A program made the translations under genes and the position numbers. Below are positions 20,888 to 30,673 of a stretch of DNA of 64,000 nucleotides, one piece after another (the stretch's first letter is position 1; each line of letters opens with the position of its first letter). The notes under the pieces are model-generated. The model did not search any database, had not been told where the DNA came from, and saw nothing but the letters and a program-made list of their open reading frames with translations. Source of the DNA: Aegilops tauschii subsp. strangulata (taxonomy: Eukaryota > Streptophyta > Magnoliopsida > Poales > Poaceae); the NCBI RefSeq assembly GCF_002575655.3, contig NC_053037.3:321249294-321313293 (forward strand), in the 5' to 3' direction.

Positions 20888-21128
20888 GTAGCCCCCGGGC
20901 CCAAGGTGCGCTCGGGCTTGACTTCGCGGCGAAGCCAAGGGTCAAGTTCCGAGCACCGTGGCCCCAAAAGGCTACGGCCTCGGTTGACGCGTGGCGGTTG
21001 ATTGGACGTGGGCGTCTCCGCTTCCCCATGTTGCCTCGGGAACTACACGACTTGACAAGTCCCTGTGACATGCAAGGAAAACCATCATTACCTGCGATCA
21101 TGGGAGACGCCGGTTGGCCTTCTCTTGC

Positions 21129-21135
21129 TATAAAT
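21129..21135 (+). promoter_or_regulatory. TATA box of the antisense B3-like gene (copy 2)
   Basis: TATAAAT lies 91 bp upstream of the ATG at 21220, identical in sequence and spacing to copy 1. Confidence 0.6.
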
Positions 21136-21219
21136 GGGGAGGGGGCGGAGCCCCCGTTGCCCATCTCTTCCTTGCTTTCTTGCTCCTTCCTCCTCGCCCC
21201 ATCGCTTGCAGCGACACCC

Positions 21220-21993
21220 ATGGCTCCACGAAGGAAGTTCTCCGCCGCCGAGAAGGGAAAGGCCCCTCGCAAGGGACCCGGCTCCCCGGCGCCCAAGCGC
21301 GGCCGAGGCCGCCCACGCAAGCATGCCGCGACCCACGCCGTGCCCAATTGTCGAGGCGGCGCCACGGCACGCGGAGTGGGTCATCCCAGTCATGGTGGTC
21401 CAGTTGATGAGGGGAGGCGTGCTATGGTGGCGCGGCCTCCTCGTCCGCGCTTCCACACGGCGGAGGTGTCACCGGAGTTTGTCGTCTGGTCGGAGAACCC
21501 GGCCGACAACTGGCTCCAACTTCCGCGCTTCTTCGCCGGTGAACTGCCGGCCTCTGGTCCAGGCGGACTCTGGTTGCAGGCGAATGGCTGCTGCAGCAAG
21601 GCCTCTTGGGTTGCGGTCGCGACTTCCGCCGCGGGCAACATAGCCCTGGCCCGCGGCTGGCAGACATTCGTCCGCGCACGAGGCCTGGGCAGGCGGTGCA
21701 CCCTCCACTTCAGGTACGATGTTGGATCGACCCTCTATGTGAGGGTGTTTGGGGAAGATGGTCGCCGCACCGGGTGCTGCCCCGAGGCGAATGACGGTGA
21801 GGAGGTACTCGGCCTTGGGGACGGTCGCGACGAGGATGAGGGCGAGCCCGCCCTCGGCGGCGACCGAGTCTCGTCCAGCTACGGCGGCTCTTCCTCCGGC
21901 AACAGCTCCAGCAGTGGCGGCTACGCCAGCCGCCACGCCGCCATGCCCGTTTGGAAGGCGGCACTGGGTCGTCTCGTCGCCGCACCTCCGTGA
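21220..21993 (+). CDS. Antisense B3-like/AT-hook protein in gypsy-1 (copy 2)
   Basis: This is the second copy of the 257-residue antisense protein, with the same AT-hook (26-35) and B3-like region (about 77-182). Against copy 1 over residues 1-234 I count about 10 amino-acid changes and 5 silent changes, near what neutral drift would give. The C-terminus (GYASRHAAMPVWKAALGRL) differs from copy 1 because copy 1 is 7 bp shorter here, so one of the two ends is a frameshift derivative. The start was chosen as for copy 1. There is no evidence of expression. Confidence 0.7.
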   Translation: MAPRRKFSAAEKGKAPRKGPGSPAPKRGRGRPRKHAATHAVPNCRGGATARGVGHPSHGGPVDEGRRAMVARPPRPRFHTAEVSPEFVVWSENPADNWLQLPRFFAGELPASGPGGLWLQANGCCSKASWVAVATSAAGNIALARGWQTFVRARGLGRRCTLHFRYDVGSTLYVRVFGEDGRRTGCCPEANDGEEVLGLGDGRDEDEGEPALGGDRVSSSYGGSSSGNSSSSGGYASRHAAMPVWKAALGRLVAAPP

Positions 21994-22879
21994 AGCGTGA
22001 GGAGGGATCCGGCTAGGCTCGGGGTAGCGCTAGGGGCCTGTCTTCGTGGATCGCTGCAACGTTACTTTTGTTTTACTCTTTTCCTGCATCAAGAATGAAA
22101 CCAGTATGGGCCCAGGGGGGCGTGTATCGAACTATGGTTCCTCGGTTATAACAGTATGCGTGTTGTTCTCGTGCTGTGTCGTTATTTTGCGCAAAGATAA
22201 CTTAACCTGGTGTACTCAGGACGCCCTCTTCCTCGCGAGGCGTTTATTTCCTCGTATCCATCTTGCCTTGGTAGCATGCATTCGCTCAGGAACTGCGAAA
22301 AACTCGTTAGGAAGTGCGTTAAAAGATTTGCTGTTCATCCTGGCCCTGACCTGGCGCTTTGTATCACGGTACCCGAGGGGCACGGACTAGGAGAGGTGCG
22401 CCAGCTTTTGGGCTCGAACGAGGGTGGCTCGCGAGAAGGCAGAAAGGAGAAAAAATACTCGCGAGGGCACCTGCCTAGCCCCCTAGTGGGGCACACGAGA
22501 GAGAGAACACGAGCAAATTCAAGCCGGAAAAAATGCAGTGAGAGGCGAGGGAATCAAATCAGCAAGGAACGCCAAAGGCAAACTTTGATTAAGGAAAAGC
22601 GGGCCAACTACGGAAAGCAAATGAAAAGCCGCATCCGGCACCTAATCTAGTCTTCAAGTCTTCTCACCAGCGCGGAGCTAAATGCTGTCCACTAGGCGTG
22701 GGAGGGAGCCCCAGGGCCTGAGGCCGGCGCTCCGGAGACTCCGGGGCGTGTACAGCCCCACTCATATTACGTGAGAGTGTCACGGGCGGGGATTCTTCAC
22801 AGGCACCAGGCCTTCTTCACAGGCTCTGGGCCTTTCTTCTCAGGCTCTGAGCCTTGCTTCTCAGGCTCTGGGCCTTGCT
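21994..22879. other. Gypsy-1 spacer between pol end and antisense gene (copy 2)
   Basis: This duplicates 3744-4622, with no coding frame and only scattered substitutions. It includes the three 21-bp units at 22816-22878 next to the pol stop at 22880. Confidence 0.6.
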
Positions 22880-23943
22880 TCATGGATAGAACTTCCGGAG
22901 GTGCTGGATGTTCCAAGCGTTCTGGATGGGTATCCCGTCCTGCGTCTCCAGGCGCGCTACACCCGGCCTGTAGACATGGACGACCCTGAACGGGCCCTCC
23001 CACATGGGCGAAAGCTTGTGCAGCCCTTCTCTGGAGAGGACCCGCCTCAGGATGAGGTCGCCCACCTCGAGCGTCCTGGAGCGGATGTTGCGGCAGTGGT
23101 ATCGCCGCAGCGCTTGTTGGTACCTTGCCGCCCTCAATGCAGCTTCACGACAGTGTTCCTCCCCCAGCACGAGATCCATCCCCCGCATGGCGTCCTGCTG
23201 GATTTCGTCGAACGCTAGGACCCGTGCGGAGCGATGCTTGACCTCGTGAGGAAGGACTGCTTTAGCTCCGTAGACGAGGAAGACTGGAGTCTCGCCCATT
23301 GGCTTGGTGGCGGTGGTGCGGATGGACCACAACACGGACTGAAGCTCGTCGTGCCAGCCCCTGCCGCATGTCTCTAGCTTCTTCTTGAAGGTCCTGGTCT
23401 TGAGGCCCCTCAGGACCTCTGCGTTGGCGCATTCGACCTAGCCATTACTCCTGGGGTGCGCCGCCGAAGCATAGCAGATCTACGTTCCAAGGTTAGCACA
23501 GTAGGTTTTGAAGAGGTTACTAGTAAACTGCGAGCCATTATCTGTGATGATATGGTCGGGGACCCCGAAGCGGCTCACGAGGCCCTTGATGAACTTGACA
23601 GCAGAGCCGGCTGGGATGGTACGCACGGCTTCCACTTCCGCCCATTGGGTGAACTTGTCGATGGCGACGTAGAGATAGCGGTAGCCCCCTGGCGCCCGGG
23701 GGAACGGGCCTAGGATGTCCAGCCCCCAGACCGCAAACGGGCATGTGAGCGGGATGGTTTGAAGGCCTGAGCAGGCTGATGGATTTGCTTGGCGTGGAAT
23801 TGGCAAGCTTCACAAGACTTCACTAGCTCGGCTACGTCGTTGAGTGCTGTAGGCCAATAGAACCCACTTCGGAACACATTGCCGACGAGGGTCTGTGACG
23901 ACGAGTGGTGTCCGCAGTCACTGCCGTGTATGTCAATCAGCAA
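22880..23943 (-). pseudogene. Integrase, gypsy-1 copy 2
   Basis: The fragments cover the HHCC zinc-binding region (23943-23770: GSDCGHHSSSQTL, SCEACQFHAK), the core (GLDILGPFPRA, AIDKFTQW, IITDNGSQFTS; 23750-23480) and the C-terminal half (23480-22880). The frameshift after QIHQPAQA and the TAG after ANLGT are shared with copy 1. Private to this copy is a stop at the Gln of the NGQ motif near 23440; the catalytic Glu position after it still reads Glu. It is non-functional. Confidence 0.8.
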
Positions 23944-24024
23944 CTCCCTTACTTGATCGCTGGAGATGCAGCGCAGTGTGACATCGTTCGGTCGTTTCCT
24001 GTATAACTCGCTGTCTTGGATACA

Positions 24025-25311
24025 TTATGCCGTGGCTTGCCGGGCCACGCGCTCCGCGTCCTCTTCCTTCTCCGGCAACGTCCCGTGCATCAGGTACTCT
24101 TTGAATTCCTTAGTCCAGCATTCCTCCTGGGGCTCGAGCGCCAAGAGCAGCCGAGCTCCTGAGTTCGGGCCACAGGCTGGGGCTCCCGTGGCCGGAGGCT
24201 GTGGGAGCTCCTCCCGAGGCTGAGTCGTGCTTGAAAGAGGTGGCGTAGTTGATGGCTTGAAGAGCCGCTCCTCAAAGACGTCGGGCTCCTGCGGTTGCTG
24301 CTTGGATGCTCTCCTGTCGATGTCGTCGGCTTCCTTGTTGGTGCCCCGGGGCACGTGCTGCAGCTCCAGGCCTGAGAACTGCTTCTCCATCTTGCGCACC
24401 TCCGCGAGGTACGCCTCCATATGCTCGTGCTTTGGCTCGTACACCTTGTTGGAGAAGTTGACGAGGAGTTGCGAGTCGCCTCTGACGGTGAGGCGCTTCA
24501 CCCCTATAGCCGCCGTAGCCTTCAGGCCAGCTATGAGGCCTTCGTATTCTGCGATATTGTTGGAGACCTTCTTGCCGTGCTGAAAGCAGAGTTGCACGGC
24601 GTAGTAGAGCTTGTCCTGTGTGGGCGACATGAGCACTACTCCAGCCCCCGCGCCTTGGTGCGCGAAAGCGCCATCGAAATACATGACCCAGCCGTCTGGA
24701 GCCTCGCTCCCTGGAGAGGTGGACCGGTCTGCTCCTTCCTCAAGAGCCGGGGCATCTGTCCATTCTGCCACAAAATCGGCGAGCGGGGCTGCCTTGATGA
24801 CCCTGGTAGTGCTGAACTCCAACTGGAATGCTTGCAACTCGATGTTCCACTCAGCGACCCTTCCGACTGAGTTAGGGCTCCTGAGTACCCTCTCCAATGG
24901 GTAGGCTGAGACGACCTTGATGGGGTGGCCCTGGAAGTAGTGCCGCAGCTTGCGCGAGGCCACCAAGAGTGCCAGCAGGAGCTTTTGAGGCATGGGGTAG
25001 CGCGCCCTTGCGTCCCGCAGTATGGTGCTGACGAAGTACACCGGGTGCTCGACGAGGGCTGGCACACTGTCAAGGCTCGGTTCCTGCGGAGATTGTGGCA
25101 TATCCTGAGGTGGTGGGTTTCCTGAGACCTGACCGTCCTCAGGAGCTTCTGCGATGTTGCCCTGCTGAGCTTGGTCGTCCGCCGCTGATGGCTTTGCTGC
25201 GCCTTGCTGACCTTGCGCTGCATCAACCCTGGCTTGGCGCGGCACCCTTGTCTTGGCGCTCCTCCTGAACCGCCACCAGGGCCGCGCTGGCAGAGTACGA
25301 GGTGGCGGCAA
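24025..25311 (-). pseudogene. Dual RNase H region, gypsy-1 copy 2
   Basis: One 428-codon frame holds the Gypsy-type RNase H/connection (HPVYFVSTILRDARARYP to ADFVAEWTDAP). The archaeal-type RNase H (WVMYFDGAFAHQGAG, NIAEYEGLIAGL, VRGDSQLLVN, GTNKEADDI) and the Pro-rich linker to integrase follow. This is the best surviving view of the Tat double RNase H in the window. It closes with TAA after RQATA; copy 1 reads Tyr there, so the stop is private to copy 2. Confidence 0.82.
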
Positions 25312-26187
25312 GGTAGAGTACCAGTGGCTCGAGAGGCCACGATGCCACCATCACCGGGGGGCTGGTGAGGTATTTCTTGAGGTCTTGGAAGGCCCAGTCG
25401 GCCTCCGGGGTCCACTCGAACGAGCCCTTCTTCTTCATGAGCTTAAAGAAGGGTAAGGCGTGCTCGCCTAGCTTGGAGACGAAACTCCCTAACGTGGTCA
25501 CCCGCCCTGCTAGCTTCTGCATCTCCTTGAGGGTCTGCGGTGGGCTCATGTCTTCGATGGCCTTGATCTTCTCCGGGTTCGCCTTGATCCCTCTGTGGGA
25601 TACGAGGAACCCAGTAGCTTGCCAGAGGGGACGCCAAACACGCACTTCTCCGGGTTAAGCTTCAAGTTCACTTGGCGCAAGCTCTCTAAGGTCTCCTCCA
25701 AGTCTTGAATCAATGTCCTCGCCTTGCGAGATTTGACCACTATGTCATCTACGTAGGCCTCTGTGTTTCTGCCGAGCTGCCGCCCCATGGCGATGTGCAT
25801 CAACCGCTGAAAGGTTGCGCCCGCGTTGCGCAGCCCGAAGGGCATGCAAGTGTAGCAGTACACCCCGCATGGTGTCAGGAAGGCTGTCTTCTCCACATCC
25901 TCCACCGCCATCTTGATTTGGTGGTATCCTGAGAATGCATCCAGGAAACATAGCAAGTTGCACTTGGCAGTGGAGTCGACAATTTGATCGATGCGTGGAA
26001 GCGGGAACGGATCTTGGGGGCAAGCTTTGTTAAGGTTGGTGAAGTCGACGCACATCCGTTCCTTCCCGCCTTTGTTCGGTACTACGACGGGGTTCGCCAG
26101 CCATTTGGGGTATCGAACTTCTCGGATGGTACCTGCCGCCTCCAGCTTGCGTGTCTCTTGGACGATGAAGGCTTGCTTCTCCGTGGA
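25223..26187 (-). pseudogene. Reverse transcriptase, gypsy-1 copy 2
   Basis: The RT frame has CVDFTNLNKACPQDP, FLDAFSGYHQIKM, PFGLRNAGATFQRL and AYVDDIVVKS. A one-base deletion near 25609-25613 (three Cs where copy 1 has four) shifts the frame after GKLLG; the rest (FLVSHRGIKANPEKIKAI onward) is read in another frame to 25223. This lesion is private to copy 2. Upstream the frame is open across the site of copy 1's stop. Confidence 0.82.
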
Positions 26188-27483
26188 CTACCGTCTTGCT
26201 CGCTGCTTCACGGGGCGTATGTTGGGGCATACCCTTAGGTGATGCTGGATCACCTCTCTCGGGACCCCTACTAGCTGATTGGGCTCCCACGCGAATATCT
26301 CCTTGTTCGCATGAAAAAACCTCACCAAAGCTTCCTCTTGTCCCGGGTCAAGGCCGGCTCCTATGGTAAAGGTGGCTCCAGAAGACCCGTCCTCATTGAC
26401 CGGCACGTGCTTGGTTTCCGCCTTGTCATGGGTGAACATCTGCTTCTTGGTGGGCGCGGTCTCCTTGGCGTCGGGGGCACCGGCGCCGGCTGGCTGTGCT
26501 CCTGCCGCGGTCTTGAAGGCGAGCCTGAGCGCCATCATGGCCTCCTTAGTGTCTTCCTTGATGGCGAGGACGCCCTTGCTCCCTGGCATCTTCATGAGGT
26601 TGTAGGCCGGGTGAGTCGCCGGCATGAACTGAGCGAGAGCCGGGTACCCGAGGATTGCGTTGTACGGGAGACCGATGCGGGCGATGTCAAAGTCCACCAG
26701 CTCGGTGCGGTAGTTGTCGCGCGTGCCGAAGGTGACAGGGAGGCGGATCTGCCCCAGAGAGTGGGCAGCTCCACCACCCACTCCCGAGAAGGGCTTGTTG
26801 AGGCAGAGCCGCTCGAGCGGCACGTGCAGAAGGCTGAAGGCTTCTACGGAGAGCAAGTTGAGGCCGGCGCCACCGTCGATGAGGGTCTTGGTGACAGCCA
26901 CGTTGCAGATGGTGGGCGTACAGAGCATTGGGAGCATTCCGGAGCCGGCGGTGGAGACGGGGTGTTCTTCTGAGCTGAAGGTGAGGTCGGCCTCTGGCGT
27001 AGCCGAACCCGGCGGAGCCCCCGGGCGCTTGGACGCGGCCCCAATCTGATGGAGGAATGGTTTGATGTGGCGATCTGAAGGCGGTGCTTGAGAACCGCCC
27101 AGCAGAGCCACGACTGCGTGGTGCGCCGGCACCGCGTAGCGAGCGGTGAAGAGGTCGCGGAGTTCCCCCCAGGACGCCACCGTGGATCCAGGGAGGTTGA
27201 GCAGCCAGGCGCGCGGCTCACCGGCGAGGGCCATGGGGAACCAGTTGGCCATGACCTTGTCGTCGCCCCCAGCCTCGAGGACGGCCTCCTCGTATGCCTG
27301 CAGGAACGGCGTTGGGTCTGCTGCGCCGTCGTAACGCGGCGGCATCTCCGGCTTGAACTTGGTCGGCCATCGCACTCGGCGCAGGGCGGGGGCTAGGGCT
27401 CGGTACCCAGATGCCCCAGCGTCGATGTAGGTCGGGGAGGTGGATGGCGGGGCACCCGCCATGGGAGCGAAGTGCGGCGGCAC
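26188..27483 (-). pseudogene. Gag-protease, gypsy-1 (internally deleted gag)
   Basis: The open frame reaches back to 27483, but the first ATG is at 27462 (MAGAPPSTSPTY). A capsid-type retrotransposon gag domain follows: FLQAYEEAVLEAGGDD, NWFPMALAGEPRAWLLNLP, SWGELRDLFTARYA. After about residue 130 the frame passes directly to the protease region with IDGGAGLNLLSVEAF, the Asp-Gly-Gly variant of the active site. The capsid C-terminal domain and any CCHC nucleocapsid knuckle are absent, so part of gag is deleted in frame. The frame ends at a TAG before RT, where copy 1 reads Gln. Confidence 0.8.
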
Positions 27484-27518
27484 GGGGTGCAGGCTGGTGG
27501 AGAGGAGCTCCGGCGCAC

Positions 27519-27537
27519 CCCTACCTGGCGCGCCAAA
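27519..27537 (-). other. Gypsy-1 primer-binding region
   Basis: On the minus strand the LTR end CCGACA is followed by TTTGGCGCGCCAGGTAGGG. The same arrangement follows the gypsy-2 LTR at 54974. It is the expected place for the tRNA primer site; I do not name the tRNA. Confidence 0.6.
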
Positions 27538-28434
27538 TGTCGGATGTGGGGTTCCGGCAAACCCTTAAGGTTCGAACACTGGGGTGCGCGCGAAGTCTTT
27601 CCCTCCTACCGATCTACGCCCTAGCTCGCTAAGGTCTCGCGGATGAACTCGACGAACTCGCAACACAGAAAGACACGAGGTTTATACTGGTTCGGGCCAC
27701 CGTTGTGGTGTAATACCCTACTCCAGTGTGGTGGTGGTGGATTGCCTCTAGGGCTGATGATGAACAGTACAAGGGAAGAACAGCCTCCTAAGGTTGAGGT
27801 GTTCTTGTGCGTGCGAGCTTGTGCGTGTCTCTCGATCCGATCGCTACTACTATGGTGGCTAGACCTATTTATAGAGGCCCTGGTCCTCTTCCCAAATATC
27901 GAGCGGGAAGGGAGCCATCAACGGCGGGCAAATTTGAAGGGGGGCAGCTAGTACAAGCTATCCTAACAAAAGCGGTCTTCGCCTGCGAAAAGCTCTGGTG
28001 GTGACGCCGTCTTGGGCTCCACGATGACCTCTGTCTTGCCGTCCTCCTGGTCTTGGTCTCGTTGCACCAATATAGCAACCTTTGACTGATGCCTCGGTAC
28101 TCTTCGCCTGCGCTGGACTCCTTGGCACCAAAGAGGAAATAAGGACGCTGCGCGCGCTGGCGCCTGCCTGGCGCCCGCCTGGTGCCGTTCGTCATGGCTC
28201 ACGTCACGAGAGCCTCGTGAGGTTTGCCCCGCCTTGATATCTCCGCTCCTCGCGAGGCTGCCTGGCTAGGCCACTCCAGAGGAGGTCTTGTGCCGTCCGC
28301 CTCGCAAGGCTTGGACCCTCGCGAGGGTCTTGGATGCCTTGTCGATGAAGATGGGCCGTACGGCCTGCTGGCTTAGCCACGCTGTGGGCCGCAGGCAGGC
28401 AAGTCTGGGGACCCCCGTTCCCAGAACGCCGACA
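27538..28434 (-). repeat. Gypsy-1 5' LTR (intact)
   Basis: This complete 897-bp LTR runs from TGTCGGATGTGG to AACGCCGACA. It is uninterrupted, so it shows the pre-insertion site of SIRE-1 (GGGTCTTGG near 28326) and serves as reference for the other gypsy LTR pieces at 251-1033, 2532-2638, 20781-20887, 45361-45821 and 54557-54973. The TATA box is at 27865-27876 on the minus strand. Confidence 0.93.
27865..27876 (-). promoter_or_regulatory. TATA box of gypsy-1 5' LTR
   Basis: The minus strand reads CTCTATAAATAG, facing the gag-protease frame. It is the presumed promoter of the full-length element transcript. Confidence 0.7.
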
Positions 28435-28833
28435 CGCGCTGATGGTATAGGCTCCAGTGCCTCGTTGTTGAATTGAGGTAGCAGCTTACGCTTTGGGTAG
28501 CTTTTGGTTGGTCGTGCAAGGCCATATTCCTCGGCTGCCAGGACATTAGTCCATCTGTCGTTGAGCGTATCCCATTCGGCTTGAAGCCATTGCTGCATCC
28601 TTTTCAGGCTCCTCGCGGTTGTGATGAGCTGTTGCCTAAAGCGTTCTTGCTCGAGGGGCTCATCTGGCACGGAAAATCTTCGTCACCGGGGCTTATGTCG
28701 TCTTCGGAGGGTGGCATGTAATTGCTGTTCTCCGAGTCCTCGCTTCGGACTAGCTCGTCAGGGTTACCCTGCCCCTCCTCCCTATCATCATGTTCGGGTG
28801 TTGGTTCGACGGGGGCATCTGGGTCTTCGGCGT
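28435..28833 (-). pseudogene. Gypsy-3 gag fragment (upstream part)
   Basis: The minus-strand frame resembles the N-terminal region of a Triticeae Gypsy gag: an acidic start (EEGQGNPDELVRSEDSENS), then LITTARSLKRMQQWLQAEW and AAEEYGLARPTKSYPKRKLL. A frameshift lies near 28670. The right end is cut by SIRE-2 at 28834 and the left end by gypsy-1, beyond which the frame resumes at 250. It is a broken remnant of the oldest element visible. Confidence 0.7.
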
Positions 28834-30167
28834 TGAAAGTGCTAGTTATTGACTAGAGGGGGGTGAATAGGCGATTTTTATGAAAGTCTTCAAAACACGG
28901 GGGCTTTGAAGGCAAACAGTAGAAATGGACCTATAGATATGCAGCGGAAGGTAGACTACACTAGACAAGCCATAGTCAATTAAGTAATGAAGTGAAAGCA
29001 CGAAGACTATTAGCAGCTAGGTAGTATGGATCAGGATGGAAGATAGTATGAAGCCAAGCAACAACAGTCTTCACATAGTGAAGCCAATCAGATCATGCAA
29101 GCAGGCAATGACTTCACGAAGACAGACTGTAAGTAAAGAGAGGTAAGAGATAGAACCAGTTGCTTGGTGAGGACAAGGATTTGTTGGGCCAGTTCCAGTT
29201 GCTGTGAAAACTGTACGTCTGGTTAGGGAGGCTAAGATTTAACTCAGAAGACCTCATCTTCACCTTATTCCCCTTGAGCTAAGGACACTTAGTCCTTGCC
29301 CAATCACTCTGGTAAGTCTTCAAGGTAGACTTCCAAACCTTCACAGACTTCGTTCACCGGTGATCCACAATGACTCTTGGATGCTCAGAACGCGATGCCT
29401 AACCGGCTAGAGGATTCACAGTCCTCAAGTGTAATAAGTCTTCAGATCATGCGGACAGAAAGACTTCAGTGATTCCTAGCACTCTTTGGCTCTGGGTGTT
29501 TTGGGCTTTGTCCTCGCAAGGATCTCTCTCTCAAATGCTTCGGAGGTGGGTTGCTCTCAAACGACAAAAGCCGAGTACTAACTCTGAGCAGCCACCAATT
29601 TATGGTGTATGGGGTGGGCTATTTATATCCAGGAGGCAACCCGACCTGATATGTCTGAAATGACACTGGGTCACTAAGGACCTAACACGTGTCCAACGAT
29701 CAGATTCCAAACACACGCAGTAGCTTGACTTGGGCTACAAGTAAAGCTGACTCATCAAGCTCTGGATAAGATTTGCTCTCATTGTCTTCGCTCGAAGACA
29801 TAGGATTTGGTTGAGCATCACTTTAGTCACTCTGACTTTGTTCACTTGGACCCCACTTAACAGTACGGTGGTTCCTATGACTCAACAAAGAAGAAAAGGA
29901 AACTACGAAACAACTATGTCTTCGCACTCCATAGTCTTCACTTGAATGTCTTCTCAAGTCATAATCTTCGTTGTGAATATCTTCACAGACCACCATTGTC
30001 TTCAATGTCTTCACACATTTTTAGGGGTCATCTCTGGTAGGTAAACTGAATCAATGTGGGACTACTACCTGTGTTATCCTGCAATTCTCACAAACACATT
30101 AGTCCCTCAACCAAGTTTGTCGTCAATACTCCAAAACCAACTAGGGGTGGCACTAGATGCACTTACA
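28834..30167 (-). repeat. SIRE-2 3' LTR
   Basis: This 1334-bp LTR runs from TGAAAGTGCTAG to GCACTTACA. The TATA box (minus-strand ATATAAATAG) is at 29619-29628. The polypurine tract follows at 30168-30183 (minus-strand CCAAAAAGCGGGAGAT), confirming that this is the 3' LTR. Confidence 0.88.
29619..29628 (-). promoter_or_regulatory. TATA box of SIRE-2 LTR
   Basis: The minus strand reads ATATAAATAG, at a position equivalent to the SIRE-1 LTR TATA box. Confidence 0.55.
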
Positions 30168-30183
30168 ATCTCCCGCTTTTTGG
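30168..30183 (-). other. SIRE-2 polypurine tract
   Basis: The minus-strand run CCAAAAAGCGGGAGAT directly precedes the LTR start at 30167. It is the plus-strand priming site. Confidence 0.75.
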
Positions 30184-30673
30184 TGATTGATGACAAACTG
30201 GTTGAAGTTTTCAACGGGGATAAAAGTATGTGAAAGTTGAAGGATTAAGGCATTGTCTTCGTAAGTGGCAAAAGGCTCCCCCTGAAGATGTGCATATAAG
30301 TAGTTTGCTTTTGAATGCAAATGCACATGGCAGGTTTTACTTTATGGAGATCCTCTTCAACTTATGAAGACAATTCATCATGCATATAAAGATATAACGA
30401 AGATAATGACATGCATAATGGAAAATGGACGTCTACGGAATGACTTCATGCGGAATTTATCATCGCATCACAGAATAGCGAAAACGTAGCAGACGACCAT
30501 CAAGTTTAAGTGTTACAACCCAAAGAACCAACTGTATAAAAAACGAGTGTTGTAACCACTTGGCAAAAAAAAATATAGCAACCACCCATATGGACCCGCT
30601 TGAAGACTATCAACTCATATGCTTCTCCCCCTTTTGTCAGTAAGGACCAAAAAGGTTGGAAGACATAGAGCAT
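30184..30673 (-). other. SIRE-2 untranslated region between ORF3 and the PPT
   Basis: About 490 AT-rich bases without a coding frame. This segment is absent from SIRE-1 because of the break at 8405. Confidence 0.5.

Larger units (their letters stand above)
251..28434 (-). mobile_element. Gypsy-1: Tat-lineage LTR retrotransposon, rearranged
   Basis: The element has TGTCGG/CCGACA LTR termini and lies on the minus strand, so its 3' LTR is on the left (251-2638, interrupted) and its 5' LTR on the right (27538-28434). The flanking 5-mers CGCAC (246-250) and CGCGC (28435-28439) match at 4 of 5 bases. Interior order in element sense is gag-protease-RT-RNase H-second RNase H-integrase, then a spacer and an antisense gene. 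The second, archaeal-type RNase H before integrase is the hallmark of the Tat clade. The 3' half, from the PPT to the protease, is present twice, with a SIRE-type Copia interior between the copies. Both copies are decayed. Confidence 0.85.

Noticed and set aside
28266..28670. 134-codon minus-strand frame taken as one protein
   Set aside because: Its last part lies inside the gypsy-1 5' LTR; only 28435-28670 belongs to the gypsy-3 gag. The fusion is an insertion artefact.
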